This document shows, piece by piece, positions 11,911 to 33,300 of a stretch of DNA of 64,000 bases. The stretch is taken from the NCBI RefSeq assembly GCF_963576615.1, contig NC_088716.1, positions 57,381,681-57,445,680 on the forward strand, in the 5' to 3' direction. The DNA is from Watersipora subatra. Taxonomy: Eukaryota > Bryozoa > Gymnolaemata > Cheilostomatida > Watersiporidae. The first letter of the stretch is position 1. The number at the start of each line of letters is the position of its first letter. The position numbers were made by a program, and so were the translations under genes. The notes under the pieces were generated by a model that was not told where the DNA came from, ran no database searches, and worked only from the letters and a program-made list of their open reading frames with translations.

Positions 11911-12519
11911 TAAAACCGCCCAAAAAACTCATAACGACACATGTTGACAGTGCACCTTTAGTACCCTTATGCTGACTAAGTCTTTTCTCCTTGTTGCTAC
12001 AGCCATGAGCAAGGTCTTTTAGTTGCAGGTGCAATAATAAAATGTGGAAATAACAAAGATTTCGCAAGAAATTTAGAAAAGCTTTTGCGGTGAAAGTTGC
12101 CAATTAAATAGAGAATGTTGTTGGTAAAACAAAGCAAAGGAGATACTAGGTGGTACGAGAATGTGAGGTCACATGCACCTAGCATCTATATTGAAACAAT
12201 AAACAGCTGCTATCCTTGACTCTCGTCCTATCGCTGCCTCTTCTTCTATTAAATGCCTTCTGATTCACAGCCATCAGCAATAATTGCTCACTCTGTGGTT
12301 AAATTAATATCAGCTGACTATCCAGTTTCAACAACAGTAATTGTAACTAGATAAGACACAAAATCTAGCCCTTTTTTTATGTGAACGAGAAAGGGGAACA
12401 TGCTTACGCTTCAACAAATCGTTATGGATAACAGACTACACTGCAGAGGTCAGGCCATTTGGTTGTTTTGTATTCCAGCTACTTGGTTATGAAACTATGA
12501 CAAGGCGAAACAGAGAAGG

Positions 12520-12527
12520 TATATAAG
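12520..12527 (+). promoter_or_regulatory. TATA box of gene 2
   Basis: TATATAAG, 61 bp before the ATG at 12,581. Genes 3 (30,325-30,332) and 4 (40,144-40,151) have the same word at the same distance in near-identical context ('gaaggtatataagacac'), so this is the likely core promoter of the family, with transcription starting about 25-30 bp downstream. Confidence 0.75.
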
Positions 12528-12580
12528 ACACGCTTCCTCCCAACAGCAGCATTCAGTGTGAAAATATCTATACAGCAACC

Positions 12581-22689
<10,109 letters not shown>

Positions 22690-24092
22690 TCTTTAACTTC
22701 CTGATAAACTGGCAGAAGATAAATTTCAAAGCTTATTATATCCTGAAGTATTTTCTTCATTAATTTAGAAAATATTTTCCATTGCTATCAAAACCTGGTT
22801 ACAACTTGTAACATCTCAGAATTCTTTTACATTTATTGCAACCTTTACATAAAGGTTTCTGATTTTTACTCTAAAAACCTTTATGAACCTTTATAATTTT
22901 GTAAAATACTGCTTTCATGCTTTTTATATACAAACTTTATAATTTTTTGTAAAATATATTTAAAAAATAACAGTCCTCTGTGTAGTGGTTTTATATATAC
23001 TAGCCCAGCTTTAATTCATACCGCAATGTCAAAAGGAAGTAAAAATAGATTACATTAAAAATCCTGGACTATGTTTGGATTTAGACAGTACAGAGATTGA
23101 TCAAGGATATACGCTGTAGGTAATCAGATAGATAACTGTACCTTAAACTATGATTTAAACTACACTACTTCATATAGAATATGCAACCAAGGACAAAGTA
23201 GAAGAGCTACAGCTTTTAGAGAATACAGTTACTATGAACATAAATGGCAGCAAATTTTACGACTGAACATTTTTTGAGTTATTTTTCATTCTGTCTCAAA
23301 CTCATTTAAAAACACATAAACACAAGCGAGCACAAGTGTTATTAAATGTGTTATCTTGTCCATGAGCTCTTATCCTAGTCAGCTACGGTGTCTGACAAGG
23401 CTATGAACTACCCAGGAATAATGAACAATCAGCTTACAACTATCTGCAGTTCCATCAATTTAAAACTACAGCCGAAGAAAGCCTGAAATTACACTAGTTT
23501 CTAGAAATTTTATTTGACATAAATTGTAATCTCTTGACTCGTTTATTAAATTAGAATTACTCAGACTTAGGAAGATAAGCCACTGAAACAACTAAGTCAT
23601 GTTCATCACTAGTATCACTTTTAACCTTGCTATGCCTTATCATCACATTTTAACTGAATTCCATGAATGGGTAAACTTTCATGCAATTGTCAAAAAACGG
23701 GTTTTGTATACTAAACTATTATCCAAAACTAAGCTGCCATGATTGCAGCTTACCTACTAGCATCTCTAAATTCACTTAACTAAATTAACTTATTAGGTAA
23801 TGGCATTAGTACAGTGAACTCCTTTATCAATATCAAGTACTTCAAGTTGATGTGTGTTGTGGTCGCTATTTCCTAACACTCATTTACTCAGAGGCTATAA
23901 TAAATGACAAAGAATATATATTATACTATTAAGTTATTTTTACGTGTGCTGCTTCATTTGATGTCGGCAATAACAAAAACATAATTTAGTGACTATCGAT
24001 GAAACAATGCAAATTGCTTAACATAAATATAGACCTTTGAAAATTGCATACAAAAGCTTTACAACTTTATTTAAAAACAAAATTTAAACACA
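22690..24092. other. 3' flank of gene 2, no gene seen
   Basis: Non-coding, similar to 2440-3834. The candidate polyA word at the aligned place is attaaa (about 23,054), where genes 1 and 3 have AATAAA. Confidence 0.6.
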
Positions 24093-24254
24093 TACAAAGC
24101 ACCTTCAAGGTACGATTACCCTAATATGCAATTTTTTTACCGTACGAAGTTGAACATGGTGAGGTTTTCACCTCATCATATGACTTTTATTTCATCATAC
24201 GAATTCAAGAAAGTTTTCGCTCGAGTTCAAATTTGGCAGTCGGTGTGCTTATTA

Positions 24255-25286
24255 TAGAGTTGCCCCGATTTTGATATCGGAATCGGTATCGATGCCAATA
24301 TGAGTGTCAAGTATCTGAATCAGTATCAGCCAAAAGAAACATATTTTCTTAACAAATCTGAAACTTCAGATACTTTTTACAGATCAACTATTTAGCAGAA
24401 AACAGTATTTCTTTCTGCTACACCAATAAAAATCATCACCTGCAAGTTCTTCACTTTTACCTAACCAATTCTGGGCCTGTCACACTATTTATTTCGTGTC
24501 TATAGCCTGATCAACATCAACATAGCTGAGGAACATTTTTGCTTTAGTCAGGACATAATCACAAAATGTGGTATTTCCGCAATTACAGCGATAGGATTTA
24601 TTGCAGCTAATCACGAACAAGATAACAAAGATGGGAAACAAGAATGCAGTGTAATATTTCCATTTACTAGCATTACGAAAGTAATTTAAGCAGTCAATGC
24701 ATAAAGATCTATCACTCTCTTGATCCTGGCGATACAATGTATCGTTTGTATTGTACAAAATATGGCAACCCCAGTGGCTTATCGGTATTTAGCCCAGACT
24801 CCATCATCTGTGGCAAGTGAGTCCTTCAATACGACTGGCTACATTAATAGTAATAGAAGAAAGAGATTTTTTACTGAGAGAATTGAATCACTAAAGGTAA
24901 TTAGAAGAAACATTGATTTGCTCTAAACTTGTACAGGTGCAACAGTTCATCCAGCAATAAAAGAGAGACTTTGTTATCACAAAGAGAGCTGTACCACTAA
25001 CAGTAACTACCTTTATTAATTATAAATTACAAGAAACATGGACTGTTTTGTTACTGCATGCACTGTATTTCGGTATGTGAATATATATAGTTTTTTCATA
25101 AATACAAACAAATAATTACATTAACATTTATATTATCTTTGCATGATTTTTATATTTGCATAATAAAGATCTGCAAATAAGATGTGAATCAGTATCTGAA
25201 TCGAATTATTTTTCAATAAGAATCGGTGTATCAGATCGGTATCTGAATCGGCCGGTGAATTTAGAATCATGGCATCTCTATCTCTA
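24255..25286. mobile_element. hAT-type element nested in Tigger copy B
   Basis: The eight-base target duplication GCTTATTA stands at 24,247-24,254 and 25,287-25,294. Tigger copy A has the unbroken sequence 'gcttattacttgcgtcaaaa' (about 3939). The ends start TAGAGTTGCCCCGATT on the left and, read inward, TAGAGATAGAGATGCC on the right, where TAGAGA is doubled. Subterminal 'tctgaatcggtatc'-like repeats occur at both sides. The 8-bp duplication and the transposase remnant identify hAT. Confidence 0.85.
24763..24926 (+). pseudogene. hAT transposase C-terminal (dimerisation) remnant
   Basis: The frame from ATG 24,762 reads YRYLAQTPSSVASE, then F-TTGYI-S-RR and a final ESLKVI-RNIDLL before the stop. 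This is the order of conserved blocks in the hAT C-terminal dimerisation region (L-x-PSSVASE-x-FS-x-G, RRxR, L-x-N). The catalytic part is missing, so the element is non-autonomous. Confidence 0.75.
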
Positions 25287-26175
25287 GCTTATTACGTGCA
25301 TCAAAATCACAAAGACACCGAAATGCGGTTTGCCAAAAAAATTTTTGCAACGTCCAAAAGAGACATGATGACCGACTTCTCTCAAGTCAGCATTCCAAGT
25401 GGGAAATTTTGTGAAAATTACATAAGCGAGAGCAAATATTCATTTTTAGTGTTATACTCCCTCTTACTATAAACTTTTATTCAGCATACGTATATAACTA
25501 CAAGTATTTATATTTAATTCGTTAGCTATGGAATCTGAGACCGATACATAGGTTGCAAGATGAAGAAAAAATAATTTCCTTTTCAACAAAGTTGGAGGTC
25601 ATAAATAAATAGGGAGAGGGCGCCTGTATTGTTAATATTGCCAAGGAATATGGGCGCAACCAATCAACAATTGCAATTATTATTAAAAACAAGAACTTCA
25701 TTAAAGCAAGCACAAGGAGGAGCTTATGGCTGAAAACTTGCAGGAGTTAAGGGCCAAGCACGGGATCAGCATTCAAGAGGAGCAACCATTTAATGGCGGT
25801 GAGAAAGTAGAAGCGACAGAATAACAGACACCGACAGAAACATTTCAAGTGTTTAATTTACTGATGGGGACTGGTACATAAAAAACAATGCTGTATAACG
25901 CATGTATAATGTATATCATTATTTATCTTCTTTGTGTGGCATGATTTTCATGTTTTACTCATTTCACTTTATGTTTTATTTTGTTTTATTTATTTCATTT
26001 TGATTTTATGTTTTATTTTCTTTCTTTTATTAACTATGTAGTTGCAGGCAGGCCAGTTTTCTACTACATAAATACAAATCATCGCCTGTATGTAACTCAT
26101 ATATAACTAGCTACTTAAAATAGTTGACGCATCCACATGACTTTCTAGAACTTGCTAAAGCTTTGTCCTCTAGGC

Positions 26176-26664
26176 TATAAATACGTACGAACTTCTGCAT
26201 GTATGGTTACATTGATTCTTGTGCACATTTCATACAAAACAAACTGCTGTACAACCTTTTCTGGACCCTTTTACAAGTGTTAGCTAGCTAGCAATATTCT
26301 GCATTGCACCAGCATTTACAGTGCACCAGCAAGCATCATCTTCAATAAGTGATAAAGTAGGCTATCTTCTACATTGCCCCAAGTTAGTTTGCTTTCCTAG
26401 AGCACTCTCTGCACCAGTTGGAAAGCCGTGTCTTCCTGACCATTTCTGATTTTTAGGACCCAAAAGTGGTTAGCTTTTTCTTTTAAAACCAGTAGAAAAC
26501 TTGGACAGGATTAGACAACTTCTTTTAGCCTGCTAAAAAATTCCATTACATTACATATTAAATATATTTTCAAGTGTGCGGCAACATAAGTAGCATTGAT
26601 GCGTCTTTGCCTTCTCTTTGTTCTACTCGCTACATGTACCAGCTCAAGTCAAGTTACTCCAATG
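26176..26664 (+). CDS. Candidate first exon with signal peptide and TATA box, inside Tigger copy B
   Basis: TATAAATA at 26,176-26,183. ATG at 26,599 opens a 22-codon exon (26,599-26,664) reading MRLCLLFVLLATCTSSSQV-, a classic secretory leader, followed by the donor GTATGT. In copy A the ATG is ATA. I recognise no second exon. It could be a host gene 5' end caught by the transposon, or an accidental hydrophobic run. The shown start is the only ATG directly before the leader. Confidence 0.3.
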
Positions 26665-27357
26665 GTATGTACTTCCTGTATAGCAAATAAAATTTCATTT
26701 TTCTTTTCAATGGCCATTAAATGGTCAAGTGTGCGAGAGGCTGCTTTCGATAACTGCATCGCTCGACCTTTCTTGTTGAATTAGGTTTAAAAAAGCTTTA
26801 ACCAGACACGCTAAATGTTATAGTGAAAATGAAGACAGAAGCTGATAAAGGATAAAATGTTCGTGATAAAAAGTTGAAGTTTAGTAAAATAGTTAAAAAT
26901 ACTAAAACTTAAGTTTGAGTGTGAGTTTGGGAAGCTAAACATATTTGAAGCGACTTCAAGGTTTGTGTTATACGTACGGCTTGAAGGTAAGAACTCTCTC
27001 TCACCGTACGTACTGCATTTGATACACACATTATAATGTTGCGTTCTATTGCAGATCATAACCATTAAAATTCACTAAATACAATACAGTTACTGTAGGC
27101 AACTATAATTACTAAAGTTAACATACTATTTTGTTACTAATTTTCAATATGCTTACATTTTTATAAAATTTTGATAATTTTTACTAGGAGATGTTTGCAT
27201 TGTATAATTACAATGGTCTCGATACCGCTACATACAAATTTTTACCATGCGATACCAACCTTGGAACATATCAACATCGCGTCCTGAGAGGGCACTGTAT
27301 CTATTACTTATCAGCCTAGAAAGTGACAAATCATTGTTGAAAATTAAACCATTTGTT

Positions 27358-27432
27358 TATCCATCCATTCATTCATTCATTCATTCATTCATTCATTCAT
27401 TCATTCATTCATTCATTCATTCATTCATTCAT
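27358..27432. repeat. (ATTC)n microsatellite
   Basis: A pure ATTC run of about 18 units, at the same place in the unit as 5960-6520 but uninterrupted and much shorter. Confidence 0.95.
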
Positions 27433-28265
27433 TGGTCTCTGACACATTGGTTATCCACTCATTCATTCTCTTAGTTGCTCTCTCACAAGTTTTATAGAAT
27501 TAAATTTTTCTCCACTTATGGAATGAAACACTCACCCTAAATCTACCACATCAGCGGATTTGCAAGCAGAGTGTAGTGGATCCCCTGGTTCATAGTTATG
27601 TTGTCACATACGAGAGATGAGGCAGTGTGTATTTTATTCAAAATTCTTATTTATGCTTGTTAACACTGTGAAACTACAATTAAACAATGACTTGATTGTC
27701 GATAAAAGGTTATTGAAAGTATGTTAATTATACAGTTGTCATGTGCGAAGCCATTTGTAACATATAAAATAAAACACATAAAATGGAATATATAGTATTT
27801 ACCTTAATAACACATCTAGGAGATTGTTAAATAGTATTTGATTTCCCTTCTGGTTAATTCTTATATACATGTACGTATATGAGATTGGTGTAATGGTGAA
27901 ACTTAATACAAATAAAAGAAAGTATCAGCGTCGAAAAACAGAGCTGAAAAACTACATGTTGTCTGCTCAAAGGCTGACAGAAAAATGACTTTAAGCACAC
28001 CTAATCAAATGTGTAATACTATGGCAAGTCAGACAAACCATACAAGACTCATAGACTACCCAATATCAATAGACCAACTAGCATTCATTTTGGGCAAGAG
28101 CAGTGAATCATACAGGGTGTCTAGATTGTGAAGCGCATTATAAAATTAGAAAATTTAACCGAGACAACCAGAACTTTACACAGAGGTTTTGTGGGCAATA
28201 TCTGCATGATTTTATGGGAGTTATTGACCGACTTTTCCATTCACAGCAGGATGAGTTTGAACTAA

Positions 28266-28613
28266 AGCGTGGTTCCCATATCGATTGCGATACTCCGGCG
28301 GAAATTTGCGCAGCCAGACATTTGCGACGCTAAGCTCGGCGGCATCGTTCACATATAAGCTGCATCGCTAAACATAGTCGCGTAGCCAAATAAAATGTTC
28401 TCTCGCCATGCCGTTTCTATAATGGTGACCTTCATCCGTACAGTGCATTTCGGGAAGGTTTTGCCTGCGGCCTTTTGCGAAATTTGAACAGCGCTAAACT
28501 ATTGCGATGCCGCCGGCGGTCCTCGGCGGTACCCGGCGCATAGGTTCCCATTTCACCGCTAATAGCCTGCGGTGCTATCGCCGGTGCTTTGTGACATATA
28601 TGGGAACCAGGCT
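28266..28613. mobile_element. MITE, GC-rich, about 350 bp (PIF/Harbinger-like?), upstream of gene 3
   Basis: The ends are AGCGTGGTTCCCATAT and the inverse of AGCCTGGTTCCCATAT. The flanks read TAA (left) and TTA (right). The units before genes 2 and 4 show the site without it ('gaacttagagtaggcaa'). A second copy lies in intron 3 of gene 3 in the opposite orientation. The base composition is much richer in GC than its surroundings. A three-base TWA duplication would point to PIF/Harbinger; a TA duplication cannot be excluded. Confidence 0.75.
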
Positions 28614-28825
28614 TTAGAGTAGGCAATTTGGCCATTTTTTAGCAGGATTAGATGACCTTAGTTGATAGAATTTTGGTAAGCCAAGGTTAACATATTGTTG
28701 ACTACTTACTGCTAAGTTTCTGGTGTATGTTTTTTTAGCAAGGTTACCAATTATTTTACACTGCCCAGCTCATAACTAATAATGGATAACTAAAATGAGG
28801 ACGATATTTTGCTAACATCATCTGC

Positions 28826-28966
28826 TTCAATTATTATTGCACCAGCATAATAATTAAAGCAAATACTTCAATTATTATGCTGGTGCTATAATAATTGAAC
28901 GTGAGCAATAATTCCATTGATATCACCCTTCACTGGTGCTATCAATGGAATTATCACTCACATTTG
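28826..28966. repeat. Double hairpin block upstream of gene 3
   Basis: Same block as 11,043-11,180. Here both stems are nearly perfect: 'ttattgcaccagcataataa' against its inverse, then 'gtgagcaataattccattga' against 'tcaatggaattatcactcac'. Confidence 0.8.
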
Positions 28967-30324
28967 AAGCTATGACAAAAAATTTAAACAAATGAGAAAA
29001 CAAATAAAGCGGTCCCTTCAAATGACAATACCTGTAGGCCTACATGATTCACTGCCAAAGTGTTTTTATTGGCTACTCCAACTGAAAACCAGTCTAGAAT
29101 CGTCCACCAATAGGGCACAGGCCTAGTTATATGAAGTACATGTATACTTTTCTTAAAATTTTATGGATTTTTAACATATTCTATAATAAAATATATAATA
29201 ATCCAGTAAAATACTTTAAAAAACTTCAATACAAAAAACTTCTTGCATAACATTCTTCTTGAAAACAGAAAAAATACCTAGACATCGGTATCTTTACCAT
29301 AAAATGGCATTATAAAATTACTTTTTTGATGGCTCTGTTAAAACTGATCATGTAGGCCTATGTAAAAGTTATTGACAAATACATGTTCCAGGATTTAAAT
29401 TTTGCTATCGATGTTTGTAACTACATGTATTTTAATAATAATAAACTGATCCCTAGTACTAGTTCATGCGTCAACGACCACGTATTTTGAAGGAGCAACA
29501 GACAGTAGGGTAAGCAGCCTGATCTAAAATAAACACATCATCAATTGTATATCGAGACCTCAAGACAACCAAATAATTAAAAATAAACTTGCGCAAAATT
29601 TTAGATCTTATCAAAACGTACCCATATTTTTCTATCATTTGCAATCGTTTTTGTTTAAGGTGATGCGTTGGCCAGGATGTTTCAAGATTAAAATCGACAA
29701 AAACTTGCTTTCGATAAAAACCCCAAAAAAACTCATAATGGCACATGTTGACAATACATCTTTAGTATCCTTATGCTGATAAAGTCTTTTTTCCTTGTTG
29801 CTACAGCCATGAGCAAGATCTTTTAGTTGCAGCTGCAATAATAAAATGTGGAAATAACAAAGATTTTGCAAGAAACTTAGAAAAGCTTTTGCGGTGAAAG
29901 TTGCCAATTAAATAGAGAATGTTGTTGATAAAACAAAGCGAAGGAGATACGAGGTGGTACGAGAATGTGAGGTCACATGCACCTGACATCTATATTGACA
30001 CAATAAACAGCTGCTATCCCTGACTCTCTTCTATCGCTGCCGCTTGTTCTACTAAATGCCTTCTGATTCACAGCCATCAGCAATAATCGCTCACTCTGTG
30101 GTTAAATTAATATCAGCTGACTATCCAGTTTCAACAACAGTAGTTGTAACTAGATAAGACACAAAAATCTAGCCCTTTACATATGTGAACGAGAAAGGGG
30201 AACATGCATACGCTTCAACAAATCCTTATGGATCACAGACTATACTGCAGAGATCAGGCCATTTGGTTGTATTTGTATTCCAGCCACTTGGTTATGAAAC
30301 TATGACAAGGCGAAACAGGGAAGG

Positions 30325-30332
30325 TATATAAG
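30325..30332 (+). promoter_or_regulatory. TATA box of gene 3
   Basis: TATATAAG, 61 bp before the ATG at 30,386, in the same context as in genes 2 and 4. Confidence 0.75.
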
Positions 30333-30385
30333 ACACACTGCCTCTCAACAGCAGCATTCGGTGTGAAAATATCTATACAGCAACC

Positions 30386-33300
30386 ATGAGACAGTTTGTA
30401 GTGGGGATTCTTCTAGGACTGGCTATACTTTCCTCAACTAGTCATGCAAGGGGTAATGGCATGAAACGAGGAAAACAAGAGATAAACTCGTATGACAGTA
30501 AGTTATACAGTTTAGTTTTTATACTATTTGCATAAACCTAATGACAGAAAGAAATATTCATACATTCTTATTTAGTATAGAATTTTAGATAAAGTCTAGA
30601 ATCAGAGATTTTACAAAGTTTTATATAGTCTTCTTTGAAATTTTGATTGGTGTCAATTGTATCACATCTACATTTTATCTAGAATAAAAACATAAAGACA
30701 ACGAACATTTAAAAAAATCAACATAAATATTACTCAAACTTTGTGAGAAAGATAAGCGACACTAGCATTTATGTTTACATATTTCTTGGGCTGCCCAAGT
30801 CTCATGACCTAAAAATACTTTTCTAATTCAAGTTTAAAATCGGTGACAAAACTTAGAGATATTCTTTCAATCTCTAATATTGTCCTTAACTCGAATTTCA
30901 ACTGCTAAACCAATATAAACCTGGTAGCCGAAGGCAGCAATTACTTACTAACAGGTTTTTCTAAGTCGTTTATGACTAGAGAGAATAGTAATATTTTGAG
31001 ACTGTTTGTAGATGCCCAAGCGTTCATGCGCAAGCAATATGGTGACAAAAACACATATATGGCAGATGACAGCATGGAAACTGATGATCTCTTTTCTGAG
31101 CCACTTTTTGATGATGAAACAGTAAGTATCTTTTGATACCAGATAAAAGATTCGATTAAAAATGGCAAAATCCATTTTTATTTGGATAAATTACGCGTTG
31201 TTCAAAGTGTGAGTAAATTTGCCCAATGATATATATAGTGGAAGTAAACTCTAAAACAATGACTATTTTAGTTGGTATTTCAGTACAAAAATAGATAGTC
31301 TACTAACTGTTTTAGTCAAACCCTCATGAAAAAACAATGGTACAAACGCGAGGAACATTATCTGAAATGTATATTACTTAGAACTAAAGCTCTAAAAAAT
31401 TACATTTACAAAAATATAAAAACAGCTAAATTTGTAAAACAATAATATCTCATTGCTTGACAAAGTCAATAATATCTTATTGCTCTACAAAGTCAAGCAA
31501 TGAGGTATTATTGAATAAATTGAATACATTGAATAACACCGTTATTGAATAACATTGAGTACATTGTGTGTTTGGTCTCTTCAGGAAGCCTTCTCTGATA
31601 GCTTTGACTTTGTTAACTACATGTTCGGTGAAGACAGCGAAGATGGTGAAAGCGCTGACTTGGAGGAGTATACTGAGACTGATTCAGCAGTAACTGATGA
31701 AGACTCTGACAGCGATGAGAGTTTAAGTAAGTAGGCGTAGCAAGAGGTTAAAGTCATCAGTACTTGACCCTGACATCAAACATTCGAATCTTAAAATGCT
31801 TTAAAATTGTTACTGTTTCCGTAGATTCATAGATGTAGGTATCGAAGAGTTAAATTTCTTAAACGGTTGGTGCCTAAGGTCATTTCTAAAATTAAATCTG
31901 TGCATCTGACAATAACAGCGCTATATTTTAAAATTTACTACCCTTTTTATTTAAAAGCCTGGCTCATAAGTTAAAATTGAAGTGAAAAAATATGTTGAGG
32001 ATGAAAGAAAAAATGGAGAAATCGAGTGGGTCCACATTTATCCTGACTGGAAGCATCATTGTTCAGTAACTATTGTTCAGTCTGCTTTCAATCAAAGTGT
32101 TATCTAGTACACTTGATAGCAGTCATCAGGGATCAAATGCATGACCTCACCTGCCACAAACGCTGGCACCTGATGAGTTACTGGGCAGACTAGAAGGCTT
32201 CATTACATAAAGTCATGATGCCCACACTGTCTAAAGCCTGGTTCCCATATATACCGCAAAGCACCGGGTGCTGTCGCACCGCAGGCTTTTAGCAGTGAAA
32301 TGGGAGCCTACGTGCTGGGGTACCGCCAAGGACCACCAGGACCACCGGCAACGCAATAGTTTAGTGCTGTTCAAATTTCACCAAAGGCCGCAGGCAAAAC
32401 CTTCCGAAAATGCACTCTACGGGTGAAGGTCATCATTATAAAAAAGGCATGGCGAGCGAACATTTTATTTGATTAAGCAATTATGTTTAGTGATGCAGCT
32501 TTTATGTGAGCAGATGCCGCCGAGCCTAGCGTCACAAGCATTTTGCTGCGCAAATTACTGCCAGACTCTCGCAATCGATAAGGGAACCAGGCTTTAGAAT
32601 GGCCAGGCACTTACTGCCTGGGCACCAAGTACTCAGACACGGTACCAGTATCACACCCGAGCACTTGGTAGCCATACTGTGCCAGAGCTTTGAAAAGTAA
32701 ACTGAGAATTTTGAAATACCTACAAAAATTTCCTTTACTAGCCTGTTATGAATTTGCTGTATTGAAATCCTGGTAATCAACATTTTAACTCGAGTAGCAG
32801 GTTTTGTATCATGAATTGTATATAAGTTATTACGGCTGATAAACTTGCCAGCCTATCTTTCAACTTTTAAATTTTCTACAAACAGGAAACAGGTGGAGGG
32901 ATAGAAAAGGAAGAAAAGGAAGCCGTGGCCCTAAGCACAATAGACGAGGAGGAAGGCAACATAACCGCTGTGTAAGTTAGCTTAAGCACTAGGAAATGGG
33001 CATTGAGGGATAAAGCTGTACCAGCGTTAGAAGCTGATAGACTTGTAAATACATGCCTATTATATGGTCTCAGACCTGGCAGCTGCGGGTATGATTATTG
33101 TTGATAAAACACCAAAGGAGTAGTCAGCAACATTCAGTTCTAATTGATGGTATTTTTTATCAGCCCAGAAATGCAGTTACTATAATTAGTTTAAAGCTAA
33201 TCAATCAGTCAAGTGTGAACATCCAATATGGTGACTTTTACAACAGGACGGGATGTTAAGTTTTAGTGACATCAGAAAATGAGTCAGGACAAACATATGA

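Larger units (their letters stand above)
10563..12519. other. 5' flank of gene 2, no gene seen
   Basis: Spacer upstream of gene 2, aligned with 28,000-30,324 (gene 3) and about 38,345-40,143 (gene 4). It contains a double hairpin (11,043-11,180), a dispersed core repeat (11,840-11,910) and a conserved stretch near 12,260-12,330 ('cacagccatcagcaataat' then 'tcactctgtggttaaatta'-like bases) that could be regulatory because it is similar in all copies. Short minus-strand ORFs here are not coding: they change between copies. Confidence 0.6.
24095..27297. mobile_element. Tigger/pogo-like transposon (copy B), interrupted by a hAT element
   Basis: It is the sister of 3837-5900: same position in the unit, TA on both sides (24,093-24,094 and 27,298-27,299), and degraded ends (CAAAGCACCTTCAAGG and the inverse of CAGTGCCCTCTCAGGACGCG). 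Removing the nested hAT leaves about 2.2 kb. At 25,630-25,715 the plus strand reads an HTH-like run with IAKEYGRNQSTIAIIIKNKN, typical of the pogo/CENP-B DNA-binding domain, without an open frame around it. Confidence 0.65.
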
